Of a stretch of 64,000 nucleotides of DNA, positions 36,581-49,549 are shown piece after piece. The DNA is taken from contig QNGE01002410.1 of NCBI GenBank assembly GCA_008508345.1, positions 2,761 to 66,760 of the forward strand. Direction: 5' to 3'. The DNA is from Paragonimus westermani. Lineage: Eukaryota; Platyhelminthes; Trematoda; Plagiorchiida; Troglotrematidae. The notes below the pieces were generated by a model that had not been told where the DNA came from, did not search any database, and was given only the letters and a program-made list of their open reading frames with translations. The first letter of the stretch is position 1, and each line of letters begins with the position of its first letter. Position numbers and translations under genes: made by a program.

Positions 36581-38439
36581 AAGTTTCATAACTTGACTCA
36601 TTCCATCACCCAGCCCACTGCGTTTAGAGGAATTCATCAACCGATTCAGGAATTTCAATGCCTAAACAGGGTTTCCAAGTCAATTTATGCAGAAGTCCCT
36701 CAGCATCGCTTATGTATAGAGGAACTGAGCCATTTAACCCACTGATCGGTAATAAAGTTCCAGTGCTGATCGATGGAATTGTTCGATTTCAGAGTGAACT
36801 GCGTCCAAACTGGACAGCTCTGTCGAGGTGTCCTAGCTTGCCTGACAAAGCACTCGGCATATCTGAACATCCCGTTCATGTCGCTGATCCGAATCCAGCC
36901 GAAGTTCACATACTTCGTAAGGGGATCTGTTTTGAACTAACAAACTTGTCACGACACTTATTCTGAATGCAGTGTTTGAAGTTAATTTTATTGCGGCAAC
37001 TCACTTTTCACCAAAACTCTCATCCAGAAAACCTATTTCCTAATTCCACTTGGCAAGAAAAAACATCTTTTGTGAACCGTCGTTTAGCATCCGGGTGTGT
37101 CCGTGGGATAATTCAATAGTTCACCTATGTGTTTTCACACGCATGCTCTTGTCAGTGAACTCACTGTGGTTTTCATCACACAGCAGTCAACTTTCTCCAT
37201 TTCAATCAGTCTACAGTTTTTAAGATTTGACTATCGGTGTGCTGAGTGAGATGGAGCTGTAGTGAGTCCAGAGGAAAGGACCCTGATTGAATAAGCTGCT
37301 CTCATTGATAATATCGTAACCAACTGGCATCGAAAATTGAGCTGTTATAAGCGTACTGAATTTTTTGAATCGTTTTCGGTGAGTTGTGAACAAAATGTGT
37401 TCCTTTTCCCCAATTTCAAGGACCTAACGTTGACCAATCCTGACAATGCACACTGTTGTGATCCGCAATGAGTGACTCTCTGTGTCCACACAAAGTAACT
37501 TTCGTCTTTGAGTTTCAATTGCACCATAATTTATTACGCTACTGTATATGTTGGACTACCTTAGTTACACTATCTTTGAATGTTACCGTGCACAAAGATA
37601 ACGTTGAAACTGCACCCGATGAATTTCAATGGAAATGAAACGTTGAGTTCCTGTGAACCTATTCATTAACACCATGAAGAGACAAATGTTGCGGTAGTGT
37701 AAATAGAAGCATTGGTTGTACGTAAATAGCACAAGGCAGCGAAAATGGCTAACAGACACAACACTGACTGCAACAGCACCATTGAGCTTAGAATAAGGTT
37801 CATTCCTGTTTGATCAGTGCAGCTCCCGTGAATGTCAGCATCTTCGGATGTCAATTACGTAACAACACATTGAACGATTTTAACCGGTCAATTAGAGGAC
37901 GTGTATCTAGCAGGCATTTAGCATTAAAAGACGCAGGGTTCCGACTTTGCCGCTGAGTTGCTAATGTGACTTGCACCTTCGTGCTCCGTAATCACTTAGA
38001 GGTGTGTTCCGTTATCCGTTGTTTTAAGCTCCGGTCCGTCTTACCAACATAATTGTCACCGTAATTGCAGGTGTACTAGTGAATTAAATGAGGCAGAATC
38101 ATTCCACACGACATTATCGGAAGTATGAGGTACGAATTAAGATCGACCGTAACTTCTCTCACATGGTCACCTATGAATGTCAAACTCAAACAGTTTTGCT
38201 GTTCGGAAACAGTCTCAGCCAGAAGTCTGCTTGCCTGTGGCTAACGACGAATTTATACAAACTTCTCTGGATAAACATCGACCAGTGGAAAGTTCTCCAG
38301 AACCTGTTCATCCGAAATTATGCACCAGACGAATTTCGCTCTTGTTTCGGCCCGTCAGTTTGCATAACTTTGTGTTCAACAGAGACCATTGAGCAATCTG
38401 TGCATCGCTCGCACACAAATGTGGCTGAGTGTTAAAATA
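36581..38439. other. Gene-free stretch
   Basis: No recognisable gene. The frame at 36,658-36,966 (plus, 102 codons) is not R2-like and not recognised. Overlapping frames at 38,088-38,435 and 38,177-38,392 have protein-like composition but no known domain. Confidence 0.5.
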
Positions 38440-38640
38440 CGGTTATTCAGTCGCGCATAATATTAGTTCAATGGTGCAGTGGTCAACATGGTTGCCTCAT
38501 GTAGAAGTGATCGGAGTTCTAGTCCCGGCTGTAGCGAGAATATACACTACTGACGAGCTATGTTAAGAGGGGAGGTCTAGTTTTGTGCTTCTTTTCGAAA
38601 GCAGTCGATTGGAACGTTTAAAATTACGTCACAGCTTCGA
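38440..38640 (+). repeat. SINE family A copy, plus strand
   Basis: Head block ATTCAGTCGCGCATAAT, A-box region CAATGGTGCAGTGG, B-box region AGTTCTAGTCCC and the CTTCTTTTCGAAAG block are all clear. In the hammerhead position (from 38,543) the CTGACGA box survives, but GAAA is replaced by GGAG and both flanking stems are disrupted, so it is inactive. Confidence 0.8.
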
Positions 38641-41199
38641 GCAGTTACCATTAATATTCAGTTCGTTTAGAATCAATATCCCTCTTTACACGTCAGAGAT
38701 TCTTTTACCTTACTGATATTACAATCAGCTCAATTCTATGAAACAGAATTCGGACTGAGCCACGCTTGTGTACCTTGGGAATAACCGAGTAAAACTGACA
38801 GTAATGGTCATTTCACACAGCCTTTCAATACATTACTTTTAAGCCGTTTTTGTATCTGCACAATGTCACACTTCGACTCTTCCCAAAAATCTGTCCTTCT
38901 ATTAAAATGTTATCCAGTTTTTGATCTAACTTGGACTTTCGTTCATCGTACTCGTTAAGAGATGCCAAAACTCTGATCAGGTTCGAAGAAAACGAAGCTC
39001 TGGTTGCCAAGTGAATTTTATTTGATCAATGATTCTCTGGGTATAACCGACTAGAATAAACGAAAAAAATAACACCTCACAACGTTTGTTACTCTGTTGC
39101 GTCGATGAGGTTGAACGAGCCGAAAATAAACAGCACTGTCCAAGCATTAGTGTGCGAACCCAATAAACCCATTCGAGATTATATGAACGGTATAATCCTG
39201 CCGGTCCCGAAATCTTCAAAGCGGCAGTCGGAAAAAAATTGGATCTTATATGGAAATCGAAAATTGACAAAATAGTAATTCTTTCGCAAATTCCACCGGA
39301 TGTCCAAATAAACGAGCAACCACTAGTCAACTAACGGAACTGTGGAAGATCCATACAAACTGGTTGAAAATTTTCACACTTTGAGCTCATCAAAACAACT
39401 GGATCCAAAAGGAATCAGAAAAGATCAGATTATACAAGACTGCCATATATACATCAAACGTTTCCACATATTCATTCTGACATTTTTGTTTTAGTAAAAG
39501 TACAAATGCGTAAAAGTGGATAAGCAAACAGCATCTTTTGCTCTCTTCAGTAAATTATCAGCGGTCAATAAACAAACATATCGAACAAATCATATCAAAT
39601 AAGTTAACCATTCCAAAAAGTACAATGTAACATTTTGAACCCTTGCCAATGTTCGGACTCGTTAGAGAGTTCAAAATACATCAGCGATAAGGAAGTGATT
39701 TGTCGACTGCCAGAAAAATAAGTATTAAGCTAAGGGAAAAATAATTGTGGTAGGGGGGTATAAAACAGTAACACGGTTTGTAACCTCTCGGCCATTCTTG
39801 CGTGTTACATCCTGTTCTGTGCTCGACATTAAATCGATCTACGCGAAGGGAATAAGCCTTGATGAGTAAAATTTCACGCAGACGTTCAAGATCTTTCTGT
39901 GGGAAGTACACATGGTGAACATTCTGCGTAGAATATGGAACGAAACAAAGGTGCGCAGTTGATTCAATCTACTATAGTTCCCGAAAATATTTAATATAAC
40001 AAATTCAAGGAGTAAACTGTCAAAAATACATATTCGAAATACTTTATTGATCGGGGCATTATAATGTGAACTTTGGCTAACCAGCTCACAAATACAGGTG
40101 ATGAACCGGGTAATCAATGTGATAACAGGACTTGCAAGCGATAGACGAAGAGGCTAATGTACCGATTGAACAGTAGTCGGTAATGCGAGGTGAACATGAA
40201 CGGTCATTGATCAGTAAACCCCTGAAAGTTTCAAAGTAGGTATTAGCTGGCACTGTAAAAATGATACACTTTAAGCACAACAATCTTTTAATTGAGAGAA
40301 AATGGTGAATCAAACTTGGTGTTACTGTTTTGATCACCAAGCTTCGAAATGCCACATTTTTGAGGTATTTCTCTATTTGCAGATTGCAAAACAATGGCCC
40401 AAAATTTATCAAGCCTTTACAAACAACAGTGATTCATCAATTTCACCAAAGTCTCTTAAGCAGCAGCGCTCGGCACCAAGTTGTTTCATATTTGCGTCGA
40501 CCTTCATGAAAAATTTTCCAGCACACCGACACTTGTAACGTCTGAACTGGTAATCGTCGCAGTACACTGTGGATTGTTCTGGATGCGACTAATCGCTGGG
40601 TGAGCGATAGTAGTCTTCACATAAATGACAGTAATTTTATACACATACACTCGGTTAAGATTCTGGCAGTGTCCTCGTGTTTCAAATTGCGCTCAACGTA
40701 GTTGATTGCACGTAAATCGGGCCGATGATAGATCAGTGTATCTGAATACCAACTAACTTGTCTTTCTGCCAGCATCGCGAAAAGCTTTAAAAAGAGTTTT
40801 GCTACTCCTAGGATGATGAAACAGACCTTCCCGGCCTTTCTATCCCTTTAGGGATTTTTTTATATAAACGCTATTTCAGTAAGCTAACAGAGGCGTGTAT
40901 GCTGGCTACAGCAAGACAAGTTTACCACCTAGCGCACGGCTATAAATCTGGTCACTGACTTGGGGCATATGATTAATGAGTCATGATATAAATTCTTGAT
41001 CCATACTGAACTGTATATCAGCGGCCCCACAGTAACCTGACTCATGCACACTCTCCTTTTAGCATGTGGTCGTGAAACACTTCTCTATCCAAGTACATGG
41101 TAGTCGCCGACTGAATCATGTTGTTGTTGTTGCACCACTAGTCACCACTGGAATGGCCTCCCGCCCAGGCTGCTTAGTTTCTTTTCCGGGAAATAGATT
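38641..41199. other. Gene-free stretch
   Basis: No conserved coding region or repeat. Minus-strand frames at 38,977-39,330 and 40,086-40,412 exceed 100 codons but show no known family, and one overlaps other open frames on both strands. Confidence 0.5.
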
Positions 41200-41345
41200 A
41201 CTGATAAGCAGTTTGGCAGGTTTGCTGATTTAGATGAGACCCATCTACGAAAAATCAGGGCTTTTGCTGGATTCGAACCAGCGACCAGGACAGCATGCAG
41301 GCCGCGTTTGGATATGCTGTTTCCGTCATTGGCTCGAACTGTGCT
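41200..41345 (-). repeat. tRNA-like SINE family B, copy 2, minus strand
   Basis: The minus strand has a GCATGCTGTCCTGGTCGC block, then a perfect T arm GCTGG-TTCGAAT-CCAGC holding the B box, then GGGTCTCATCTAAATCAGC and AAACCTGCC. These match copy 1 at 29,155-29,297. A TTG trinucleotide run near 41,120-41,136 may be its tail. The A-box half is diverged. Confidence 0.7.
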
Positions 41346-44300
41346 GAATTCTTGATTTTTCCATAAGGATGGTTTTAAAGTGTTCTTGTGTTCTTATTTA
41401 CTTCGATCTTTGTTAGATTCGTAACCCTACCGTGTTTTATGCAACTGCTATAAACCGCAAATATGATACTAAGCCCTGTTTTTAATGGGCATCTTTTATA
41501 CAAACTGACAACTGCTGGATATTGAAACAGTCCAACTGACTGGGCTCCGGTGATTTTCACCTCTAGCCTCGAGCGCATGTACTGATTGTTGAACTAGGTT
41601 GCCGAAAAGCTGACGACTACAACTGACGTCACACCGATTCTTCAAAACACCCTTAGACTTACGCATCCAGTTAAATGAAATTGTATACCATTAACTCGCT
41701 TTTTCAACCGCGGGATTTCTCTCACTAGCATGGCAACGAGATACGCTGCTGTCAATCGAATACAAACTGTATGCAGTCAGCCAAAGACAATCCATTGGCC
41801 TATATTTAAATATTTTGGGTAACAGGCGTCTAGCGCGCGCGTGTTTTGACACGGTCAACCATTCACACCCAGTTTTCAACCGCCCCGCTTATCGTTGCGC
41901 ATACGGTTGTTTCAACACGTAGGTTGCAACACGGTAAGTTGTCCACCTTCGCAGCCACATGCAACCATGAAGACATTCCTGTGACACACACGCGCACACA
42001 AATGTGACTTACAAATATGGGCACAATTTCCAACGTTACATCAGAAGCAACAAAGCTGTCGAACACGGATTGTGCTTGAACCATATTTTTGAACCGTTTT
42101 GGTGCGAAGTAAAACAACTGTGGGTGGAGAAGCTTCACTTTGTCCGATCAGTTGATACTTGAGTTTGACATCGGCTCGTAGTTCGGTTACGTCTACAGTC
42201 GTTACGATGATCTGTGCCCCATAGTCTTAAGTGTGCACGGGTCTCGAGAAATTACACGCTACTGTTACGCCCCCTCGTATGTACTTGACTGCTTATAGTC
42301 ATGTGGGTGCGAGATGATACTATTTTGTTGTCACGAGATAAAGGATAAACGTCTGGAATGGAATGTGCGGCAAACCGATCACTTTGAGTGACGGAGACGA
42401 ACATGCGTGCCGACTTGTCATCCCGGCATTTAGCGAGGTGAATACAACCGCCGTAGATTTCGTCGATCAGATGTAAACTAACTTGTGCATGTGCAATTTT
42501 TCATGGAAGTGAGGGCCCGTTGTCCATCGTGAGCTACCAGGTTTCAGTGTTCCGTTTTTGTTTAATTTCACTGGGATTATGATAGAGTTGTCCACATGTC
42601 GAATCAAACAAGTCTTTTGTACCACTAAAACTACAGCCGGTAACATGAACGAATAGTGAAGTGATGGGTGGATGAGTTGAATAGCCCATTCGGCGTGGAG
42701 GATAATTGTATCAGCTTCCTTGCTCGCCCGATACTAAGCATACGGATCACTGCTTCTGTACGTAGAGCATAATGTTGAGGAAGCAAATCCCAACTGCGTG
42801 GATGAAGCGCAGAACATGCCTGGTTATGACCTTGTGACCGTAAAAGACGCTTGGCCTGCAAAGTTGTTTATTGCACGAACTCCTGTACAGGCTATGTTAA
42901 AACACAAGACCACAAACACGTAGACTCGTCTGGACGGCTGACGTGCATTCACACACATTAGGTAGCAGTATGTCGTTATTCGTCCTCGTTACACTTCCCC
43001 CACAGTGCGTAGACACTATTCTGATAGTCGCTTCTGGTCCATCCTATTCTTGGCGTTGAGGTTTGGTTTAGTTCCTGAATGTACGCACTATACTATACAC
43101 AGACAAAACTGCCCCTTACACACAAATAGCAGATCAGCATAATTGTGAGTGTTGAATTTAGGACCTATGAACACCACGCACCTGATAACTGACGAAGCGT
43201 TCCTCCACTAGGGGTGGACTAGACGGACTGTGCAGATATGTCCTGCACCCATTTTGGCAAGCTTTATCCCGGTATGGTGACTTTCACCGGGATTGCACGC
43301 AATTTGATTATACGATTACAACATATAGGCAAATACGTGTTTCCATGATTACGTTCTCAGGTCAGTGAAATTATATCAAGGTGCGATACAGCCAGATCAA
43401 GGTATCGATCGGACTTAGTACAGACAAACTGGGTTGCAAGTCACTGTTGTTGCTGGATTGATTTGGCTATGAGGTCACGCTCAATGGTTGGCGTAGCTAT
43501 GCAAGTAGCTCATTGATTCGATCAATTCTGGAGTGGGGTAGACATACCGCCTAAACAAAGCCTCTTTGGGACAAACAACCTGATTCTTATAGTGTCAGTG
43601 TTACAAACTGTTATCGGTCGGACCGCCTTTGATGAGTTACTTGACATGCGACGGACCACTGGAAAAGCTTGATGAATATTCACCCCTTGCGCACTGTTAA
43701 CCAAATGGGAGAGGACAGTGCACTTAAATGGTCGTGTTCTATCCTATTGCGGTACACTACGACGTTAAATAGAACTAACACGTTGCCGTTCCTTGCTGTT
43801 AAGTAGAGCTAGCCCACAAGCTCACCAGATGGCCATGATTGTTTCTCAGTTAATAGTTCATTTGGTTGTTCAGAACACATATTTTCCAGTGAGAAAAGCA
43901 GCATCAGCATCTTTGAATGTTAATATCATGTTGGCTTTCTTTCTTCCGAAGATGCTACTCCTGTCTGCTGTTAGTTGTGACTGTTGCGGAATTTTGTTGA
44001 GTACCCATCGTCTTGCGGTTGTAAGTGATCGAAGCTCCCTGGTTAAACATTGAGATGCACATATGCACTCAACGCGTGCTAAAATGAGGTTTTTCAACAT
44101 ACGCTTGACTTTCCTTGTTGTAAATTGAATAAAATTGAATGGAGGTGGGTCCAGGTTGGTTTGCCGTACGTAACTGATAAGGATGTCTAGAGACGGTAAG
44201 CAGTAGTGTTCTGATTCACAGGTACACTTTACAGGAAAACTGCTCATTCGTCCTGCCTAATCATTGATCGTTTTTCAAGGTGTCGTAACCGTATGGATGT

Positions 44301-45735
44301 CATTTGAACAATTTTAACGGAGTGATAAAAAGGAAACTGGTTTGGTTAGTAATTCATCTAACACTGGCTTGAAGAAATCATTCGACACAGAGCTCAGTAC
44401 GACTTCTTCGCACTGAGTGACAAACGGAAATGATACCTCCCATCCTCCTTACACAACAAGAAGAGGATTTCAGTGGAAGAGTAGTTATCACTACGTATAA
44501 AATCTTATACCTCAATCAAGTGACATATAAGCTTGACCGTTCGTACGAACGAACTACTTGCAACCATTGATGAAAACCGCAAAAACCGAACCAATCGTGA
44601 AACTGTTTTTCGTTTCAACAGAGACAAAGCTTGTACAAACCATCGAGTTGGTTTGTGTTAAGAAGCAATGATTATCGATGTGAGTGGCATGGTAGATTTG
44701 TATTTTGGTGTATTGCATATTTGCATAGATGACGAACCGCCTGTTTCTGACATTTCAGAAGCGGCCCTACTGATAATTCGTTGTGTGAAAAGCCTCTCAG
44801 AGAGTCAGAAAAGTGATATTCCCTCGAAGTTGGAATTCATTAGCACGTTTTACTAAGGACAGCATTTCCTGTGTACACTGTTGTATCGAGGACGAGCGAT
44901 CGCGCCATGCTACTCGTATCATTAATATTCAGAAGCGGGGCAACAGCATGGATTTTGGCATGGAAATGGCGGCGGAAAATAATACCACGAGGAACATTGG
45001 AGTGCAACATCACACGAAATAGTTGTGGCTATATAAAAGAACTGAGCACTGGCGTCCGTGGAGATCGTGATTTTCTGAGACGAATGTCGTACACGGATGG
45101 GTATTTTTGTTTGTGACCTTGTTGAAACGCATCACCCACGGATTGGTTTTCCAACAGACAACTTTTGTTCCATCCGCACTCTTGGCTCACAACACTGTGA
45201 CTCACCCACAACTTCGACTGGTAGACGTTATAGGTTTCATGGAAAGTTCACAGGTTTGGAGTTACTGTGCGCTGATATTCTTTTAAATTTGAGCTGACGA
45301 TTCGGATACGAAAGGGAAACTAGTAATTATGGTTCGTTTCTCATTTCCAGTAACGTTGAGTGAATAAATGAAAAACAAGTTGGCGGGGAACGGAAGAAAA
45401 GCTCGATCGATGGCTTTCAGACGTGTTGTAAGGATAGATCAACAAGCAGCAGAAAACGAAAAGCTAACATCAAATGAACGATAGATCTAATCGTCTACCT
45501 ACGTTAACGATTCTTATGATCACGCTCTCTGATGGACAATACTTAGTGTTTCCAATATCTGTAGCAAGTCCTACAGATAACTCTATGACGAGAGACTCTG
45601 ACAGGTTGTTCTAGGTTCGACACATCCGGCAGGTGAAAGAGTGGTCTCTGTAAAATAAACACCACATTTAATTCCGTACGGGTGTGGATGTCCGGGCTAG
45701 GTGGAATAAGCTTACATAATGAGTCGCGAGACATG
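41346..45735. other. Gene-free stretch with several open frames of unknown status
   Basis: No recognisable domain. Frames with protein-like composition lie at 42,631-42,861 (minus), 43,870-44,247 (minus, 125 codons, ATG start) and 44,668-44,856 (plus, ATG start), followed by overlapping frames to 45,297. None matches a family I know and none shows convincing splice sites. Confidence 0.45.
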
Positions 45736-45938
45736 GAATTTTCAGTATCGTGAATATGCTCAGTTTAGTCATGAGAAAAAACGCGTAGCAAACAATCTTG
45801 TTTTCAGTGCTTCATCATCGGGCTAAATACAACACATTTATATGGGTTCGCTGGGGGTAGTACGTCCGTGGGGTGAGGGATGGTGATCATTAATGTTCAG
45901 TCAGTCAAACTCGTGAAACCTAGTTATGTAGGCCAGTG

Positions 45939-46095
45939 AATTGGGTTGTAAACGTTTACGGAAAATCGGTACTCCTATGTAACAGATCGATCCGGGCTAT
46001 CGATACAGGGCCACGGAAGGTTCAGTGTTTAGACCAGACGTTTTTGTGAGCATAACGGGGGCGAATGTAAGCGGATTGCGATGGCTTCTGCAATG
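45939..46095 (+). repeat. Inverted terminal repeat of the Penelope-like element, left (3') copy
   Basis: Near-identical to the reverse complement of 47,814-47,947, apart from a 23-base insertion that ends in ACAG (about 45,986-46,008). The repeat ends 27 bases before the stop codon of the element's protein. Confidence 0.9.
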
Positions 46096-46121
46096 GCTAG
46101 TAGGCGACCTTTGACCCACTT

Positions 46122-47763
46122 TCATTGCGCTCCACCGACTCGATAGATAGGCTTGAACGAATCGGCCGGGTTGATCAGATGATTCGATTCCACCAAATGA
46201 GTAGCGATCGCTGATGAGCAAACCTTTATCGATCCTCGAGCTAGCCACGCCGGATGATGCTCCCACATGCGTTCAGATAGTCGCCTTGTTGTGCGGCCTA
46301 CGTAGCTTGTTCCACAGGAACAAACGAAACGGTAAACACAAAAAGAGNNNNNNNNNNNNNNNNNNNNNNNNNNNNNNNNNNNNNNNNNNNNNNNNNNNNN
46401 NNNNNNNNNNNNNNNNNNNNNNNNNNNNNNNNNNNNNNNNNNNNNNNNNNNNNNNNNNNNNNNNNNNNNNNNNNNNNNNNNNNNNNNNNNNNNNNNNNNN
46501 NNNNNNNNNNNNNNNNNNNNNNNNNNNNNNNNNNNNNNNNNNNNNNNNNNNNNNNNNNNNNNNNNNNNNNNNNNNNNNNNNNNNNNNNNNNNNNNNNNNN
46601 NNNNNNNNNNNNNNNNNNNNNNNNNNNNNNNNNNNNNNNNNNNNNNNNNNNNNNNNNNNNNNNNNNNNNNNNNNNNNNNNNNNNNNNNNNNNNNNNNNNN
46701 NNNNNNNNNNNNNNNNNNNNNNNNNNNNNNNNNNNNNNNNNNNNNNNNNNNNNNNNNNNNNNNNNNNNNNNNNNNNNNNNNNNNNNNNNNNNNNNNNNNN
46801 NNNNNNNNNNNNNNNNNNNNNNNNNNNNNNNNNNNNNNNNNNNNNNNNNNNNNNNNNNNNNNNNNNNNNNNNNNNNNNNNNNNNNNNNNNNNNNNNNNNN
46901 NNNNNNNNNNNNNNNNNNNNNNNNNNNNNNNNNNNNNNNNNNNNNNNNNNNNNNNNNNNNNNNNNNNNNNNNNNNNNNNNNNNNNNNNNNNNNNNNNNNN
47001 NNNNNNNNNNNNNNNNNNNNNNNNNNNGAAGGTAGTTGACTCAACCAGTCCTCGTTGTTTCACACATCTCAGTGTTTTCGTTAATGTCTTCTCAATGGCC
47101 ACTGCTTTGTCCTTTTCAGTCTCTGTACACACGAATTTGGTTCTGTCTGCCAGTAGTGTATTCATTTTAGCTAAATAGTCGGCTTTATCCAGCATGACGA
47201 TTCCAGCACTTTTGTCAGGTCTGGATATTACTATATCCTCATTTCGCCTTAGTGACTCCGTTGAGGTTCGGTGCAGTCGAGTGAGCAGGTTTTTCCTTAT
47301 GGTTTTCCGGATCAGGTACTGATAGCATGACTGAACTACGGTTGCTTTGAGCATCTCAACATTCATAGGTGATGAGGGTTTCAGATCGATCAGTTGTTCA
47401 TAAAGGTTCCCAAATTAACTTTCTAAGTTTACTCCTAGGACAGCAGAATTTCGATCCTAATGATAAAACTTCCAGAGCAAATTTGTCCAACACCAAGGAG
47501 GAAAAATTATGCACGTACCGTTCTGGATTTTTCGGAAATTCGGCCTTAGGTTTGGACAGGTTGAGTTGATTTCTTAGCCTTGCTGACTTCTTTTGTCGTC
47601 TTTTGGCCACGATCTGTTGAACGTTACTCTCAAACTCGTTTGCCTCATTCAGTGACAACTCTGCTAATATCCTCGCGGGAACAGTCTGCTTGTAGTCCAA
47701 GTCACATGCCCTGCTCGTTTAGAGCTAGTCGTTGTAGTGAAGTTCACTTGATGTTAATGCCAT
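46122..47763 (-). pseudogene. Penelope-like reverse transcriptase with GIY-YIG endonuclease, broken and gapped
   Basis: The probable ATG is at 47,763, 50 bases inside the terminal repeat. Two stops follow early (near 47,718-47,727). The N-terminal part runs to 47,398, where the frame shifts by one. The next frame (47,366 down to the gap at 47,028) has ISRPDKSAGIVMLDKADYL, the conserved N-terminal block of Penelope-like reverse transcriptases. After the gap, the C-terminal part (46,347-46,122) has VYRFVCSCGTSYVGRTTRRL, then SERMWEHH, the GIY-YIG nuclease with both tyrosines, the Arg and the Glu-His pair. It ends in a natural stop. The catalytic reverse-transcriptase motifs would lie in the gap and cannot be seen. 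Confidence 0.85.
46348..47027. other. Assembly gap of 680 unknown bases
   Basis: A run of N inside the Penelope-like element, probably because the repeat could not be assembled. Any open frame drawn through it is an artefact. Confidence 1.
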
Positions 47764-47813
47764 TTCGTCTGAGGATGGTCCAGTATCGCTTCGGAAATTC
47801 TAAGCGTTCGATA

Positions 47814-47947
47814 CATTGCAGAAGCCATCGCAATCCGCTTACATTCGCCCCCGTTATGCTCACAAAAACGTCTGGTCAAAACACTGAACCTTCCGTGGCC
47901 CTGTTACATAGGAGTACCGATTCTTCGAAAACGTTTACAACCCAATT
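47814..47947 (+). repeat. Inverted terminal repeat of the Penelope-like element, right (5') copy
   Basis: Reverse complement of 45,939-46,095 with very few mismatches, including an exact run over AACGGGGGCGAATGTAAGCG and its neighbours. The high similarity suggests a relatively young insertion compared with the R2-type element. Confidence 0.9.
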
Positions 47948-48481
47948 TTCAGGATGTTCAGAAGCTATACCACCCCCAATCACACTGCGATAGTGAGTGG
48001 GTAATTTTGCCAGCCTATCCAGTCGATTCAGATATAGTAGTGAACGAAGCGTCATAAACCACCTTACGGCTCGTAGTTACACCTCTTTAATGAGAATAAC
48101 GCATGATAAAGTAGGAAAGCCTAAGTGTTTAACATAAGCTGCTTTCATAAGCTTTTGACATAGCCACTTCACGTACGCTACCCGTCTATTTGAACAAAGT
48201 CGGAAAGTACTCCGATATCCACCCTCTCTAGAGTCCAACAAGTAAACTGGACACTGAGGTCGCTTTTCCATCATTCCTTTACAACTAAAAGGCAAGCTGA
48301 GTCGAATTGAACACTCGTTCCTGAGTAACGTTCAGTGATAAGGGTACCCAGTTTATAGTTCACAAAACAGGAGCTGGTTATCTGTAGTCCAGCGGTGTAA
48401 AACTATCAAGTCACTTCACGACGTCCCGGTTTCTGTCACATTATCCACTGTATACAAAGCATACTTGTCATCAACAAAATA

Positions 48482-48690
48482 TTAATGCATAAATAAACAA
48501 CCAGTAGAGTTTCCAACAAGTGTAAGATAGAACAACGTTTCTAACTTTGAACCTTGTGGCCCGCTGTCGTTCATAGAGAACCAATTTAAAACTGCGCCGT
48601 TGATTCTGACGGCAAACTGACGATCTGGAAGGTAACCTGTGGAAAGTTGGTGTAGTATTTGCCTGAGCAACGCCTGTGAAGCATACTTTA
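48482..48690 (-). pseudogene. Fragment of a LINE (Jockey/CR1-like) reverse transcriptase
   Basis: The minus-strand frame reads LLRQILHQLSTGYLPDRQF, then AVRINGAVLNWF, then SGPQGSKLETLFYL. This follows the finger/palm region around motif B of LINE reverse transcriptases (a YL.DR.F.VRI.G run, then G.PQGS.L...LF). Gly-Val of the usual GVPQGS is altered, no motif A or C is visible on either side, and a stop follows. It is a short dead remnant of a different lineage from the R2-type and Penelope-like elements nearby. Confidence 0.68.
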
Positions 48691-49125
48691 CAGGTCAGAG
48701 AGGCTGTAGCAATCCACAAACGAAAAACACAATTGTATACACAAAGGTGTTTGTTACCCGTTGCCAGATTGTTCTGGTAAATGCTGTGCACTGACGTGAG
48801 TGGATGTGTGACTAGCATTGTCACTAAACTTTGCTGTCTAAACCCACGGAATGCAGTGTGTACCTGACGAGATTCAACGTAACGTGGTCAAGATATACAT
48901 TGAGCAAAACATTGTTTTTGACCCTCACCTAACCCCGTCTTCGTGCGCAATGTTGAGTTGTCAAATCGAACAAACTCGACCACAAAATACGCAGAAGAAT
49001 AAGCTATCTTCGCCAAAATCGATAATCATGGATATTCCTTTTTGAAGCCCATGTTGTCTGTTGGGCAACGGTTTGGATACAGTGCATTTACTAACGAGTA
49101 CTAAGGAATTGGAAATCACTCACAG
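48691..49125. other. Gene-free stretch
   Basis: Nothing recognisable. A minus-strand frame overlapping the LINE fragment (48,471-48,824) is a shadow of it. Confidence 0.5.
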
Positions 49126-49280
49126 TAGACTTTTCAATTGTCCCGTTTGGAAAAAGCATTAGACTTGAGTTTGGCTTTTAACAGGGCCCATCATATTTTC
49201 GTCACGGCCCGGAACAGAATTCCGATCACGTTTGCATGTAGCAACCGTACTGACCACTGTCCAAATGAGATCACGTAGAA
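49126..49280 (-). repeat. SINE family A copy, degenerate, minus strand
   Basis: Minus-strand remnants of the A- and B-box regions and a hammerhead relic (TGATGGGCCCTGTTAAAAGC, then CAAACTCAAGTC) are present. The core boxes are lost. It forms an inverted pair with the copy at 49,550-49,715. Confidence 0.6.
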
Positions 49281-49549
49281 GAGAATTACTCAATAACATG
49301 TGAACACCCGAATCAATTGCGAGCGATGTTCAATTTATATAAAACCAGAATCAACTGCTGCTCATCAGTGATCAAAATACCGTCCAACGAATGAATGATT
49401 TTCTTGACCTCAGTTTACAGAGGTTCTATATGTGGTGTCATGGAGTGGAATGAACAAGATAGTTACCATCTTCTCTCAAAGCGATCTGACTACCTGAAAA
49501 TTAATCACAAACGAGTGTGCCTCAGCATTCAAAATGTGATCATTCGGTT

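Larger units (their letters stand above)
45736..47950 (-). mobile_element. Penelope-like element with inverted terminal repeats, degraded
   Basis: A minus-strand reverse-transcriptase/GIY-YIG gene (46,122-47,763) lies between inverted copies of one sequence at 45,939-46,095 and 47,814-47,947. Inverted or mixed terminal repeats of this kind are a hallmark of Penelope-like elements. The stretch left of the left repeat (about 45,760-45,930), with CTTCATCATCGGGCTAAAT, may be further 3' terminal sequence. The gene is broken by in-frame stops and a frame shift, and its centre is hidden by an assembly gap. Confidence 0.82.

Noticed and set aside
41262..41340. tRNA gene on the minus strand (perfect T arm with GTTCGAATCC)
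   Set aside because: The acceptor, D and anticodon arms do not fold, and the block is shared with another diverged copy, so it is a SINE.
46214..47044. Long open frames on both strands through the N run
   Set aside because: They are open only because unknown bases cannot encode stops. Only the flanking minus-strand Penelope-like segments are real.
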